Shown one piece after another: positions 8,934 to 20,062 of a DNA stretch of 34,509 nucleotides. Location: contig CAKZLV010000041.1 of the NCBI GenBank assembly GCA_937127285.1, forward strand, positions 1 to 34,509, given 5' to 3'. Source of the DNA: an uncultured Bacteroidota bacterium. Lineage in GTDB: Bacteria; Bacteroidota; Rhodothermia; Rhodothermales; Salinibacteraceae. Below the pieces are notes generated by a model. That model ran no database searches, had not been told where the DNA came from, and was given only the letters and a program-made list of their open reading frames with translations. The position numbers and the translations under genes are program-made. Position 1 is the first letter of the stretch. Every line of letters starts with the position of its first letter.

Positions 8934-10306
8934 TCCCGTTCAATCCCGTACTTGTTCAGCTTGTTGTAGAGGTGCGACCGCTGGATGCCGATGGTTTCGG
9001 CCGTCTGGCTGACGTTCCAGTCGTGCTCGTTGAGCTTGCGCTCGATGAAGAGCTTCTCGAAATGATCGCGCGCCTCGGTAAAGTCCTCGTACGCGTGGAT
9101 GAGGTCGTGGGCCGGTCCGTTCGTGTGGCCGGTCGGCCGAACGAAGCGCTCCACGTCCGATGCGTCAATTTGCGGACCGTCCGACAGGATGAGCACGCGC
9201 TCCAGCACGTTGTGCAGTTCCCGCACGTTGCCGCGCCACTCGTAGCGCTTCAGGCGGTGGATGGCGTCGTCGGTGAACGCCTTGGGGGAGAGTCCATTTC
9301 GGCGGGCGAGGTCGTCGGCGATGTGACGCGTGAGAAGCGGGATGTCGTCGCGACGCTCCCGCAGCGGCGGAACGTCGATGAGGATCACCCCGATCCGGTG
9401 GTAGAGATCCTCGCGGAAGGAGCCGTCTTCGATTTCGGCCATCAGGTCCTTGTTCGTGGCCGCCACGACGCGGACGTCGACGTCGATATTTCGGTCGCCC
9501 CCGACGCGCTGGATCTTGTTTTCCTGGAGCACCCGCAGCACCTTTGCCTGCGCCGAAAGGCTCATGTCCCCGATTTCGTCGAGGAACAGCGTCCCTTCGT
9601 GTGCCTGCTCGAACTTGCCGATGCGCTGCTCGGTGGCGCCGGTAAAGGCCCCTTCTTCGTGCCCGAACAGTTCGCTCTCGATGAGTTCGCTGGGGATTGC
9701 GGCACAATTGACGTCCACGAGCGGCCCCTCCGCCCGTGCACTTTCATGATGGATCCATTTTGCGACGAGCTCTTTGCCGGTCCCGTTCTCGCCCGAGATC
9801 AGCACCCGGGCTTCGGTCGGGGCCACGCGCGTGATCGTCTCTTTGATCTCCTGGATCTCCTCGCTTTCCCCGATGATGGGCGTCAGTCCGCTCGAGCTCT
9901 GCTCGCTGATCGCCTGACGCATGCGCCGGTTCTGCGTCTCGAGCTGGCCGTGATCGAGGGCGTTGCGCACCGTCAGGAGCAGCCGGTTGAGGTCGGGCGG
10001 CTTCTCGATGAAGTCGTAGGCACCCAGCTTGGTGGCCTCGACGGCCGTTTCGATCGTGCCGTGCCCGCTGATCATGACGACGGGAAGCTCCGGGGCCTCC
10101 TCGGCGATGGCCTTCAGCACCTCCATCCCGTCCAGCTTCGGCATCTTGACGTCGAGCAGGACGAGGTCGTAGGCGTTCGACCGGATGGCGCTGAGCGCCT
10201 CTTCGCCGTCGACCACGGCGTCGACGCCGTAGTCTTCGTACTCGAGAATCTCTCGCAGCGTCCGGCGAATGCTCGCCTCATCGTCAACGACCAAAATGGT
10301 AGCCAT
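8927..10306 (-). CDS. Sigma-54-dependent response regulator (NtrC family: REC-AAA-Fis HTH)
   Basis: 459 aa; receiver 'ILVVDDEASIRRTL...VLLDVKMPKLDG', 'GAFTGA' loop, 'EGTLFLDEIGDMSLSAQAKLRVLQ'-like Walker B region, C-terminal Fis-type HTH. Confidence 0.95.
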   Translation of the reverse strand: MATILVVDDEASIRRTLREILEYEDYGVDAVVDGEEALSAIRSNAYDLVLLDVKMPKLDGMEVLKAIAEEAPELPVVMISGHGTIETAVEATKLGAYDFIEKPPDLNRLLLTVRNALDHGQLETQNRRMRQAISEQSSSGLTPIIGESEEIQEIKETITRVAPTEARVLISGENGTGKELVAKWIHHESARAEGPLVDVNCAAIPSELIESELFGHEEGAFTGATEQRIGKFEQAHEGTLFLDEIGDMSLSAQAKVLRVLQENKIQRVGGDRNIDVDVRVVAATNKDLMAEIEDGSFREDLYHRIGVILIDVPPLRERRDDIPLLTRHIADDLARRNGLSPKAFTDDAIHRLKRYEWRGNVRELHNVLERVLILSDGPQIDASDVERFVRPTGHTNGPAHDLIHAYEDFTEARDHFEKLFIERKLNEHDWNVSQTAETIGIQRSHLYNKLNKYGIERDD

Positions 10307-10490
10307 GGGTCACCGGCGGGCATCTTGAAGAAAGCACTCGGTCGGCCGGAGAGCAGCCGGCCCGACACCGGCCCGGCACCGGGTCGCCGCCGCGTCCGCC
10401 GGCCCGGCCGTCGCCGGGGAGCGGACTCGGAGGCCGGGTCGATCAACAACAGACCGGCCGGAGCGACCGCTCTGCGCCTGAGACGCACGG

Positions 10491-11216
10491 TTAGGAGGCG
10501 GAGGACCGTTGCGTGGCCTGCTGCTTGGCCTGCACGCGGGCGAGGTAGACCTCGGCGTCCTGCACCTGCTGTGCGTCGGGATACTCTTCGGTGATCTGGC
10601 GGTAGGCCTGGGCCGCGGCGTCGAAGGCACCGGCCTGTTCGTAGGCTTGACCGGCGCGGAGAAGATACCGGGGCGTGGTGAGGTCGCTTTCGAAGTGCGA
10701 CGCGGCCTGCTCGTACCTCTCTCCCGCCCGGTCGAAGTCGCCGCGCGACTCATGGATGGCCGCCTGCGCAGCATACGCACTGGCTCCGAAGAAATCCTTC
10801 TCCTTGTCGTACCGCTGAAAGTACGTCAGCGCCCGATCGTACTGATCCGTCTGGTAATAAGCGTGCGCGGCGTAGTAGGTAGCCAGATTGCCGGCGGAGG
10901 TCCCCCCGAAATCGTCGGCGATCTCTTTCAGGCCGCGGGCGTCTCCGGTCCCGTCCAGTGCCTGCTGATAATTGCCCTGCTCGTAGACGGGCAGGATCTG
11001 GCCGAGCAGCTGATTGGCCTCTTCCTGCTGTTGCTGCTGGTAGTACATGTAGCCGGGAATTGCCAGGATGGCAGCCACCAGCACGCCGAACCCCGTCAGC
11101 ACCGCCGATCGATGTTCGTCCCAGAGCAGGAGTGCGCGTGCATAGAGCTCCACAATCTTGTTCTCTCGGAGCTCTTTCCGTCGCGAAGATTTTTCAGGGG
11201 TTTGAAGCGCGGACAT
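10491..11216 (-). CDS. Single-TM tetratricopeptide repeat protein
   Basis: 241 aa; one TM (VLTGFGVLVAAILAIPGYMYY) followed by TPR-like repeats (AAHAYYQTDQYDRALTYFQRY...). Confidence 0.8.
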   Translation of the reverse strand: MSALQTPEKSSRRKELRENKIVELYARALLLWDEHRSAVLTGFGVLVAAILAIPGYMYYQQQQQEEANQLLGQILPVYEQGNYQQALDGTGDARGLKEIADDFGGTSAGNLATYYAAHAYYQTDQYDRALTYFQRYDKEKDFFGASAYAAQAAIHESRGDFDRAGERYEQAASHFESDLTTPRYLLRAGQAYEQAGAFDAAAQAYRQITEEYPDAQQVQDAEVYLARVQAKQQATQRSSAS

Positions 11217-11421
11217 AGACGATTCGTTCAGTCGACAAGGAAGGAAGAGGGTGGGTCGGCGATCCGCAGCAGCAGCCTACCGCTACCGCCCGATGCATGT
11301 TCGCACCGTGCCTGTGCACCGTGCCAATCGGGATCAATCGGGGGTTCGTTGGTGGACCGTTGGACCCGTGCGTGCCGGGGGAACGCACACCGGGGCGCTG
11401 CATGCCGGGTCCGCGGGAATC

Positions 11422-11460
11422 GGAGCCACAGGGGCCGGAGCTACAGGGGCCGGAGCCGCG
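11422..11460. repeat. Tandem repeat, 15-bp unit GGAGC(C/T)ACAGGGGCC
   Basis: Units at 11422 and 11437, partial at 11452. Confidence 0.85.
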
Positions 11461-11496
11461 TCGAACAGGGCGGGAAACGCAGCCAGACATCTGTCA

Positions 11497-11547
11497 CTAC
11501 CCGAGCCCCGTCGCTACCCGAGCCCCATCGCTGCCCGAGCCCCGCGG
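11497..11547. repeat. Tandem repeat, 17-bp unit CTACCCGAGCCCCGTCG, 3 units
   Basis: Units at 11497, 11514 and 11531. Confidence 0.93.
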
Positions 11548-11868
11548 CTGAATCTCTCCCGCTCCCCCTACGGAGGCCCCTCGCGGTTCGGGGAAGGAAT
11601 ACCGCCCGACACGGCCGGGATCAAAACGGAGCGGATCGAGGCAGCATTGATCAACACGGCCCTGGTTGGTCGAAGCCGCCTGCATCGGACGGCGGCGCTG
11701 GAGCTTTTGCTTTTTGGTGCACAGACAACAAACCAGTGCCGTTGTACGCGACTTCTCCGGTTCGTTTCCGGGCTGTTACGATCAAAGAGAGGGCCCTACA
11801 CTTTTGCATGTGATCTTTATTAAGTTACCGAGGTCGGTTTTCATACCTTGACAACCGGATTCACACAT

Positions 11869-12093
11869 GGACGCGGCCCCGACACGAGCGAAGCACCGTG
11901 ATCGAAGGGAGCACGCACTCCTGGGGTGCGACGGACGCCGCAAACACCGGGGGCGAAGCCTCCACGGAGCGCTCAACCGAGCCCTGTAGGGGGAGCTGAG
12001 CACAGCGAAGAAGTGCCCGTGGGGGGCCGCAGACCGTCCGCCAAACCGGTTCTGACAGCGCAACGGGGCCGGTTGCTACGGGTGCCCCCCGGG
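11869..12093 (+). ncRNA. Candidate structured RNA or 5' leader element upstream of gap (unidentified family)
   Basis: GCGGCCCC (11873-11880) pairs with GGGGCCGC (12023-12030), flanked by GGAC/GTCC, CACG/CGTG and GCAC/GTGC; internal hairpin CGCACTCCTGGGGTGCG; alternative pairing GGGGGGC (12021-12027) with GCCCCCC (12084-12090). No known RNA signature recognised. Confidence 0.3.
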
Positions 12094-12169
12094 ATTTCGC
12101 CGGCGGCAGGCGCCGTAAACTTCCCATCAATCGACTCCAGCACGGCACCATCCGAGACTCCACCGGTAG

Positions 12170-13387
<1,218 letters not shown>

Positions 13388-13504
13388 CCGCCCTCCGACG
13401 TTGCTTCCTCGGGTCCGCGCTTCGGCCCGCCGGCGCCGTCCTCGCGGCACCGGTGGGCCGGCCGCGCCCTTCCATCGCCTCCTGTCGAATCAACGGTTGT
13501 ACGA

Positions 13505-14704
13505 ATGAACAAGCTCACGCTCGACGACGTCGACCTTCAGGGCCAGCGGGTGCTGGTCCGGGTGGACTTCAACGTTCCGCTCGACAAGCAGGAGAACGGC
13601 AGCCCCACGGTCGCCGACGACACCCGAATCCGAGCCGCCCTGCCGACCATCCGGCACATCCTGGACGGCGGCGGCAAAGCCATTCTGATCAGCCACCTGG
13701 GGCGCCCCGGCGGTCAGCCCAACCCCGACCTCAGCCTCGCCTGCGTGGCCGACCACCTCGGCACGCTGCTGAAAGAGCGCGTCCGCTTTTCGAGCAACAC
13801 GGTCGGCGACACCGTCCGCGAGGTCGTTGACGGCATGAGTGAAGGCAGCGTCATCCTCCTCGAAAACACGCGCTTCGAGTCGGGCGAGAAGTCAAACGAC
13901 GAAGCGTTTGCCCGCTCGCTGGCCGATCTGGCCGACATCTACGTCAACGATGCGTTCGGTACCGCCCACCGCGCGCACGCCTCCACCGCCGGCGTCGCCG
14001 AGTTCGTCGATCCCGCCGTGATGGGCCGGCTCCTGACCAAGGAGATCGACATCCTGACGAAGGTTCGCGACGAACCGGAGCACCCCATGGTGGCCGTCCT
14101 GGGCGGAGCCAAAGTCTCCGACAAAATCGGAACCGTCCGCACCCTCTCGAAGGTCGCCGAGAAGATTCTGATCGGAGGGGCGATGAGCTATACCTTCCTG
14201 CAAGCCCTCGGGCACGAGATCGGATCCTCTCGCGTCGAAGAGGACCGGATGGAAACGGCCTCCTCCCTGTACGAGGAAGCCGACGGCGCCCTGGCCCTCC
14301 CCTCCGACCACGTGGTGGCGGAAGAGATCGATGCCGGTGCGGCGTCGACGGTCGTCGAGGGGGACATCCCGGAGGCGCAGATGGGGCTGGACATCGGCCC
14401 GGCAACGGTCGACACCTACCGCAGCGCCATCCTGGAGGCGGAAACGGTGATCTGGAACGGTCCGATGGGCGTCTTTGAACTCGAACCGTTTGCCACGGGA
14501 ACGATGTCCGTCGCCGAAGCAATTGCGGATGCGACGGACGCCGGGGCCTACTCGGTCGTCGGCGGCGGCGATTCGGTGTCGGCGCTGGCCCGCGCGGGCG
14601 TGACCGATCGCATCAGCCACGTATCGACGGGCGGCGGCGCGATGCTCACGTTTCTGGAGGGGGCCCCGCTCCCGGGCGTAGAGGCGCTCACCGACGCAGA
14701 ATAA
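13505..14704 (+). CDS. pgk: Phosphoglycerate kinase
   Basis: 399 aa; 'GQRVLVRVDFNVPLD', 'ISHLGRPGG', 'WNGPMGVFE', 'VVGGGDSVSAL'. Confidence 0.97.
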   Translation: MNKLTLDDVDLQGQRVLVRVDFNVPLDKQENGSPTVADDTRIRAALPTIRHILDGGGKAILISHLGRPGGQPNPDLSLACVADHLGTLLKERVRFSSNTVGDTVREVVDGMSEGSVILLENTRFESGEKSNDEAFARSLADLADIYVNDAFGTAHRAHASTAGVAEFVDPAVMGRLLTKEIDILTKVRDEPEHPMVAVLGGAKVSDKIGTVRTLSKVAEKILIGGAMSYTFLQALGHEIGSSRVEEDRMETASSLYEEADGALALPSDHVVAEEIDAGAASTVVEGDIPEAQMGLDIGPATVDTYRSAILEAETVIWNGPMGVFELEPFATGTMSVAEAIADATDAGAYSVVGGGDSVSALARAGVTDRISHVSTGGGAMLTFLEGAPLPGVEALTDAE

Positions 14705-14790
14705 GTCCGCCCCCGGTGGCCGGCCTCCCAGCCGGGTTGGTTTCCTGGGCAGCACCTCCTATGTTTTGATCTCTCCCCGGCCGCGCCCTC

Positions 14791-14838
14791 CCGGTTGCTC
14801 CTGACCGGTTGCTCCCGACCGGTTGCTCCCGACCGGTC
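14791..14838. repeat. Tandem repeat, 14-bp unit CCGGTTGCTCCCGA, 3 full units plus partial
   Basis: Units at 14791, 14805 and 14819, partial at 14833. Confidence 0.95.
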
Positions 14839-14914
14839 ACATGCCGGGGTGCTCACCGCCCCTCGGCGCGGCCCCTCGCCCGCTCTTCTCTTCCGCCTTT
14901 CCCCCGCCGCCCCC

Positions 14915-15814
14915 ATGGCTTCGGTCTATCGGACCCTCGACGGTATCGACTTCGACCGGACGGACTGCCCGGCCCTGCCCCGGCCCGATACCGTCTTGCT
15001 GACCACCCCCGATTACTACGACGTTCAATACGTAATCAACCCGCACATGTCCGGGCACGTCGGGTCGGTGAACCACGGGGTGGCCATGCAGCAGTGGAAG
15101 GCTCTGCGCGCAGTGTATACGGCCCTGGGCATCGAGCCGCACATCGTCGACGGCCAGCCCGGACTTCCGGATATGGTGTTCTGCGCGAACCAGACGCTCC
15201 CGTTCTTCGACCCGCTTGCCGAGCGACACGGCGTCGTCCTCAGCCGCATGCAGGCCGAGCAGCGACGCGACGAGGTCCCCTACTTTGCCGATGCCTTCAG
15301 CGACCTGAACTACACGGTGGAGTCGCTTCCGGAGTCCGTCAACAGCCCGTTCGAAGGCATGGGCGACGGCATCTGGCATCCGGGCCGCTACCTGCTGTGG
15401 GGCGGCTACGGGTTCCGATCCGCTCCGGAACCGTACGAGGTGCTGGCCGGACTCCTGGGGGCGCGGGTCGTTGCCCTGGAGCTTACCGACGCCGACTTCT
15501 ACCACCTCGACACCTGCTTCTCGCCCCTCGACGAACACAGCGTCCTGATCTATCCGGGCGCATTTACGGACGACGGACTTGCCCTCATCGATCACTTCTT
15601 TACCACGGTCGTGGAGGCACCCGAGGAAGAAGCCCGCCACCAGTTCGCCTGTAACGCCCACTGCCCGAACGGGCACCACGTGCTGATCCAGGAGGGCTGC
15701 ACAACCACGGAAAACCGCCTGCGACGAGCCGGATTCAAACCGATCGAGCTTGACACGAGCGAGTTCATGAAGTCGGGCGGATCGGTGTTCTGCATGAAGC
15801 AAATGATCTGGTAG
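14915..15814 (+). CDS. Amidinotransferase / dimethylargininase (DDAH)-like guanidino-modifying enzyme
   Basis: Start chosen at MASVYRTLDG (14915). 'MVFCANQTLPFFD', 'FEGMGDGIWHP', 'HLDTCFSPLD', 'KSGGSVFCMKQMIW'. Confidence 0.75.
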   Translation: MASVYRTLDGIDFDRTDCPALPRPDTVLLTTPDYYDVQYVINPHMSGHVGSVNHGVAMQQWKALRAVYTALGIEPHIVDGQPGLPDMVFCANQTLPFFDPLAERHGVVLSRMQAEQRRDEVPYFADAFSDLNYTVESLPESVNSPFEGMGDGIWHPGRYLLWGGYGFRSAPEPYEVLAGLLGARVVALELTDADFYHLDTCFSPLDEHSVLIYPGAFTDDGLALIDHFFTTVVEAPEEEARHQFACNAHCPNGHHVLIQEGCTTTENRLRRAGFKPIELDTSEFMKSGGSVFCMKQMIW

Positions 15815-15914
15815 ACCGCCTCGGCACGCTGCCGCGCCGCTCGTCTCGCCGCTCCGCCCGGCGACGTGAGACATCGTACCGACGCGTTCGTGCCGGCCCC
15901 GGATGCAGCCTCCC

Positions 15915-16580
15915 ATGACGGTTTCGATTATCATTCCCACGCTGAACGAGGCCGACGGCCTCCCCGCAACCCTTCGGCGCGTCCAGTCGCAACCCGGCCC
16001 GAAGGAGATCCTGGTCGTTGACGGGGGGTCGACCGACAGAACGCTGTCTGTTGCTCGCGAGGCCGGCGTGCGCACCCTGCGCGCTCCCCGCGGACGGGCG
16101 GTTCAGATGAATCGCGGCGCGGCGCACGCGTCCGGAGATGTCCTGCTTTTCCTCCACGCCGACACCCTCCTCCCCCCCACCGGGCTCGCGACCGTACGGC
16201 GGACCTTGGCCGACGCGGACGCGGGAATCTTCCGTCTGCGCTTCACCCGCGAAACCCCGCTCTTGCGCCTCTACGGCTGGGCGACCTCCCTCGACTGGAT
16301 TCGCCTCGCCTTCGGCGACCGAGGCCTCTTCACCACCCGATCGGCGTTTGAGGCCGTCGGTGGGTACCCGGACTGGCCGATTTTCGAGGACCTGGAGATG
16401 GCCGACCGCCTCGATCGTCACGGCAGCTTCGACTTCGTCGATTCCGCCGTCCGCACCTCTCCCCGGCGGTTCGAACGGAACGGGCCCGTCCGGCAGCAGC
16501 TTCGTAATGCCTATCTCTGGCTGCACTACTGCCTGCGGACGGAGCCAGAATCGGTCGCGCATCTGTACGACGACGGATGA
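15915..16580 (+). CDS. Family 2 glycosyltransferase (TIGR04283-like)
   Basis: 'SIIIPTLNEADGLPATLRR', 'EILVVDGGSTDRT', 'GRAVQMNRGAAHASGDVLLFLHADTLLP'. Confidence 0.88.
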   Translation: MTVSIIIPTLNEADGLPATLRRVQSQPGPKEILVVDGGSTDRTLSVAREAGVRTLRAPRGRAVQMNRGAAHASGDVLLFLHADTLLPPTGLATVRRTLADADAGIFRLRFTRETPLLRLYGWATSLDWIRLAFGDRGLFTTRSAFEAVGGYPDWPIFEDLEMADRLDRHGSFDFVDSAVRTSPRRFERNGPVRQQLRNAYLWLHYCLRTEPESVAHLYDDG

Positions 16581-16661
16581 GCCGGCAGCGACCCGCCGCC
16601 GCATAGGAAGGTCCGGGAAAAGGCCGATGGCGGGCAGGGCGTCTCCAGCGTGCCGACCGAA

Positions 16662-17243
16662 TTACCGCACCACCTGCCGGGCGGGGTGGCCGGGGTCGGG
16701 CCCGGTGACGCCGCGCTCGGCCGGGTCGCCGGTCGTTTGGAGCGTGCGGTTCCAGTAGAAGATACCGACCGCGAAGAGAAGCGCCGCCCCTAGGCTGATG
16801 GCGGCGTTCATCATGGCGATTCGGCGCTGCGTATCCACCACGGTCGTCGACCCGATGGCTTCCGTCACCACCACTTCGCGGGCCGCCCCCGGCTGCACGC
16901 GTACCGAAACGGTCTCTTTCTCCTGGAGGGCGGGGACGAGCGAGTGCGGAAGGGCGAGCCGGTCCTTCGTCAGGGTGCTTCCATCCGGCAGCGGTACCTG
17001 CAGGCTGATGTAATCGTACGTCACGTCCACTCGTCGCTCCACGTGAACGTCCAGCACCTGAGCCGTGGCCTCCGTTCCCTCCGTGCGCGTCGAGGTAAGG
17101 TCGCCGGCCACCTTCGCCTGGTGGCCGCACAAAACGACGAGAAGGACGGGCAGGGCCCAGGCGCTGCGGGCGGCAATGCGGAGGAGAGACACGGGCGGTC
17201 GGGCTCGGTGAAGAGGGATGCGGAGGGGGATGGATGGCAACAC
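16662..17243 (-). CDS. Membrane protein, DUF3592-like
   Basis: 193 aa, two TM segments flanking a soluble domain (VDVTYDYISLQVPLPDGSTLTKDRLAL). Confidence 0.55.
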   Translation of the reverse strand: MLPSIPLRIPLHRARPPVSLLRIAARSAWALPVLLVVLCGHQAKVAGDLTSTRTEGTEATAQVLDVHVERRVDVTYDYISLQVPLPDGSTLTKDRLALPHSLVPALQEKETVSVRVQPGAAREVVVTEAIGSTTVVDTQRRIAMMNAAISLGAALLFAVGIFYWNRTLQTTGDPAERGVTGPDPGHPARQVVR

Positions 17244-17279
17244 CGTGCCGCGCCCCCACGGGATCGCGGCAAAAAGGGC

Positions 17280-17780
17280 TTACGACAGGAAGAGGTACGG
17301 CTTCCAGGCCTCGTTGACCGTCCCCACAAAGTCCCGCAGAAACATCACGTAGCTGGGGCGGAACGGCTCGCGATCGAGCTCCATCCCCGCCTCTTCGGGG
17401 GTGCGGTCGCCTTTCCGATTGTTGCAGGAAACGCACGCAGCGACCAGGTTCTCCCACGAGTCGCGGCCGCCGCGCGACTTCGGCAGGACGTGGTCGATCG
17501 TAAGATTATCCGTGGCACCGCAGTACTGGCACGTGTTGCGGTCGCGCTTGAGGATGTTCTTCCGGGAGAGCATCACCCGCTTGTACGGCACGCGCGCGTA
17601 CGCCTTCAGGCGCACGATGCTCGGCCACGGGACGCGGGTGCTGGGCGACCGGACGTACTCTCCGTCGACCGCCTCCACGACGTGCACCTTCTGCAGGTGA
17701 ATCAGGATGACGGCCCGTTCCACGCTGCAAACGGTGAGAGCGCTGTAGTCTTGGTTTAGGACGAGCACGTGACCGTTCAT
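17280..17780 (-). CDS. HNH endonuclease
   Basis: 166 aa; 'NTCQYCGATDNLTIDHVLPKSRGGRDSWENLVAACVSCNNRKGDRTPEEAGM'. Confidence 0.92.
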   Translation of the reverse strand: MNGHVLVLNQDYSALTVCSVERAVILIHLQKVHVVEAVDGEYVRSPSTRVPWPSIVRLKAYARVPYKRVMLSRKNILKRDRNTCQYCGATDNLTIDHVLPKSRGGRDSWENLVAACVSCNNRKGDRTPEEAGMELDREPFRPSYVMFLRDFVGTVNEAWKPYLFLS

Positions 17781-18123
17781 GACGAATCACCCTCCCTCGA
17801 TTCGCCGCGACACGGCCCACGAGAATGGATCGGACGGATGGACTCTACGCACGGGGTCACGGACAGATCAGTCTTGAAGGGGTCACCTCCACCGGGTTTC
17901 CGGGACATGTGATGAAAAGCGGAAGACACCAGGAAAAACCGCAGCCGGCAGATGGGTAGGCCGACTGCGACCTATCACTAATGCCATATTGGCCGTTTCA
18001 GACTTTGTTTCCGCACGGCTACGGCGGACGGGCGGAGCGTTCCCGGGCGGAGCGACCTGGGGCGCTCCCCGGTGCTCGGTTCGCCGGAAAGGGTCCTGGA
18101 AAGGGTCTTGCCCCGGGTCTCCC

Positions 18124-18990
18124 TCACCCGGTCGCTTCCAGCGCCAGATGCGTGTTGAAAAACGCAGCCGTTCGGTCCCATACGTACTGCAGCGAATCCG
18201 GGATGTCTCCCTCGTGAGGGTGAGAACCGCCGAAGGTGTGGCCGCCGCTGGCTTCCACCAGCAGGGCCGACCCGTTGCGCTCGGCGAGGAGTTCGGCCTC
18301 GTGGAAGGGGACGGATGCATCATCGGGTGCGTGAACGAGGAGCCAGGGCGTATCCAGCCGTTCGGCAGCGGCGCGCACGTCGAGGGCGTCCTGGTGCGCC
18401 ATCGCGTCGTCGAAGAGCACCTTGTCGAGTCGCAAAACCTGCCCGGTCCGGCTGTTGACGACCTCGGTGTAGCCTTGTGTCTCCCAATCCTTCTTCTGCT
18501 CGTCGGTGAACCGCTCGACAAAGCCCGACACGGCCGCCCACGTAGCCAGTGCAGATACGCGGTCGTCTCGCGCGGCCTGAAGGAGGGCGATGCCGCCGCC
18601 GCGCGAATGACCCATCAGGCCGATTCGCTCGGCGTCGATCGGGGCTTCGCGCAATCCGCCCGTGGCAGCCGCCTCCACCACGGCGTCGACGTCGTCCAAC
18701 TCGCGGGTATACGTGTTCTGAGCAAACGCATCGAGGGCGGTGAACTCCGTGGGCGCCTCAGGGGTGACGCCGTTGTAGCTGAAGTTGAGGTGCACCGCAA
18801 CGAACCCCGCCCGGGCCAGAGCCCGCCCCCAGGCCGGAAACGGCCCCCAGTCCTTAAATCCCTTGAAGCCGTGACAGAAGAGGACGGCGGGCTTGACGCG
18901 CCCGTCCTCGACCCACCGGACGTCGCCGTGCACGGCGTCTCCGCGCGCATTGTCGACGGCGAAAGACACCTCGCGCAACGATTCGGACAT
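18124..18990 (-). CDS. Alpha/beta hydrolase (dienelactone hydrolase-like)
   Basis: Start chosen at MSESLREVSF (18990); nucleophile elbow 'GHSRGGG', 'LFCHGFKGFKDWG', late 'GGHTFGGSHPH'. Confidence 0.88.
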   Translation of the reverse strand: MSESLREVSFAVDNARGDAVHGDVRWVEDGRVKPAVLFCHGFKGFKDWGPFPAWGRALARAGFVAVHLNFSYNGVTPEAPTEFTALDAFAQNTYTRELDDVDAVVEAAATGGLREAPIDAERIGLMGHSRGGGIALLQAARDDRVSALATWAAVSGFVERFTDEQKKDWETQGYTEVVNSRTGQVLRLDKVLFDDAMAHQDALDVRAAAERLDTPWLLVHAPDDASVPFHEAELLAERNGSALLVEASGGHTFGGSHPHEGDIPDSLQYVWDRTAAFFNTHLALEATG

Positions 18991-19120
18991 GGCCGATGAA
19001 CGGGGTCGATGGATGGGTCGGCGATAGACTGTCGAAGAGGCGGCCGTCGCGCCGGGCGGGCTGGAACGAACGGCAGAGGGCCCTCCAGCGGTGAAGACTC
19101 CCTGCGGCGAAGACCCCAGC

Positions 19121-19172
19121 GGCGGCTCTTCAACGGCGGGGCTCTTCAACGGCGGCGGCCCTTCAGCGGCGG
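19121..19172. repeat. Degenerate tandem repeat (about 15-17 bp; GCGGGGCTCTTCAACG)
   Basis: ggcggctcttcaacg / gcggggctcttcaacg / gcggcggcccttcagcg in series. Confidence 0.8.
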
Positions 19173-19186
19173 CCTCCGTACGGGTC

Positions 19187-19636
19187 TTACCCGGACTCCG
19201 GGATGACCTGGAGGTCGAGGTTCGCCTCCACGCCTTCGTGAAGCTGAATGCGGGCGGTGTAGGCGCCGACCGTCCGGATCTCCTCGTCGAGCGTGATGTC
19301 GCGACGGTCGATGTCGAAGCCCCGGTTGGCCAGTTCCACGGCAACCTGCTGGGTGGTTACCGTTCCGAAGATGCGGTTTTCTTCCCCCACCTTCGCCGAG
19401 AAGACCACCTGCATGCTCTCGAGCTCGTCCTTGAGGTCGACCGCCTGCTCGCGCTTCGCGGCCTGCTTGCGGGCCTGCTGCTTCTCTTCTTCCCGCAGTT
19501 GCTTCACGGCGCCATCGGTAGCCACGCGCGCCATGCCCTGCGGAATGAGATAGTTGCGGCCGTAGCCATCAGCGATTTCGTGGATTTCCCCCTTTTCACC
19601 GAGGTGCTCCACATCCTGCATCAAAATTACCTTCAT
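19187..19636 (-). CDS. rplI: 50S ribosomal protein L9
   Basis: 149 aa; 'MKVILMQDVEHLGEKGEIHEIADGYGRNYLIPQGMA'. Confidence 0.97.
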   Translation of the reverse strand: MKVILMQDVEHLGEKGEIHEIADGYGRNYLIPQGMARVATDGAVKQLREEEKQQARKQAAKREQAVDLKDELESMQVVFSAKVGEENRIFGTVTTQQVAVELANRGFDIDRRDITLDEEIRTVGAYTARIQLHEGVEANLDLQVIPESG

Positions 19637-19699
19637 GGGTTCACAGCGTAACCATTCAACAAACGTTTTCGGCGGCGTGCCACGGGTGCTGCCCGCTTC

Positions 19700-19725
19700 C
19701 CTATCGGATGTTCCTATCGGATGTT
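19700..19725. repeat. Exact 13-bp tandem duplication CCTATCGGATGTT covering the last codons and stop of rpsR
   Basis: 19700-19712 and 19713-19725 identical; rpsR stop (cta) at 19714-19716. Confidence 0.97.
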
Positions 19726-19926
19726 TTCGGAGACGTACGGCAGCAGAGCCAGGTGGCGCGCCCGCTTGATGGCCTTGGTCAGTTGCCGCTGCACGCGGGC
19801 GGGCACTCCCGTCACACGTCGCGGCAGAATCTTGCCCTGGTTGTTGATAAACTGCTCCAGGAAGTCGGTGTCCTTATAGTCTACGTACTCGATGTGCTCG
19901 TAATCGACGTCGGTGTCGTTCGCCAT
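19714..19926 (-). CDS. rpsR: 30S ribosomal protein S18
   Basis: 70 aa; '[50 protein letters not shown]'. Confidence 0.97.
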   Translation of the reverse strand: MANDTDVDYEHIEYVDYKDTDFLEQFINNQGKILPRRVTGVPARVQRQLTKAIKRARHLALLPYVSENIR

Positions 19927-20062
19927 GGGTCAGTCGTTGTGTCGGGTCGTTCGAAGTCCGTTCGATGCGGGAAGGCAACCGGTCACGGTTTCGGGCGACT
20001 CGCGGCACGGGGGGTCGCTTCCGGTCCGCCGCCCTGCAGAGACGGGCGATACGGCAGCAGTT

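Noticed and set aside
8816-10594. 592-aa plus-strand ORF
   Set aside because: Antisense to the NtrC-family regulator and begins inside the tandem array.
11869-12093. Known RNAs (RNase P, tmRNA, SRP RNA) in the gap upstream region
   Set aside because: Diagnostic strings (e.g. GAGGAAAGTCCGGGCTCC for RNase P, GGAAGGAAGCAGC for SRP, a tmRNA acceptor/T-arm) are absent on either strand.
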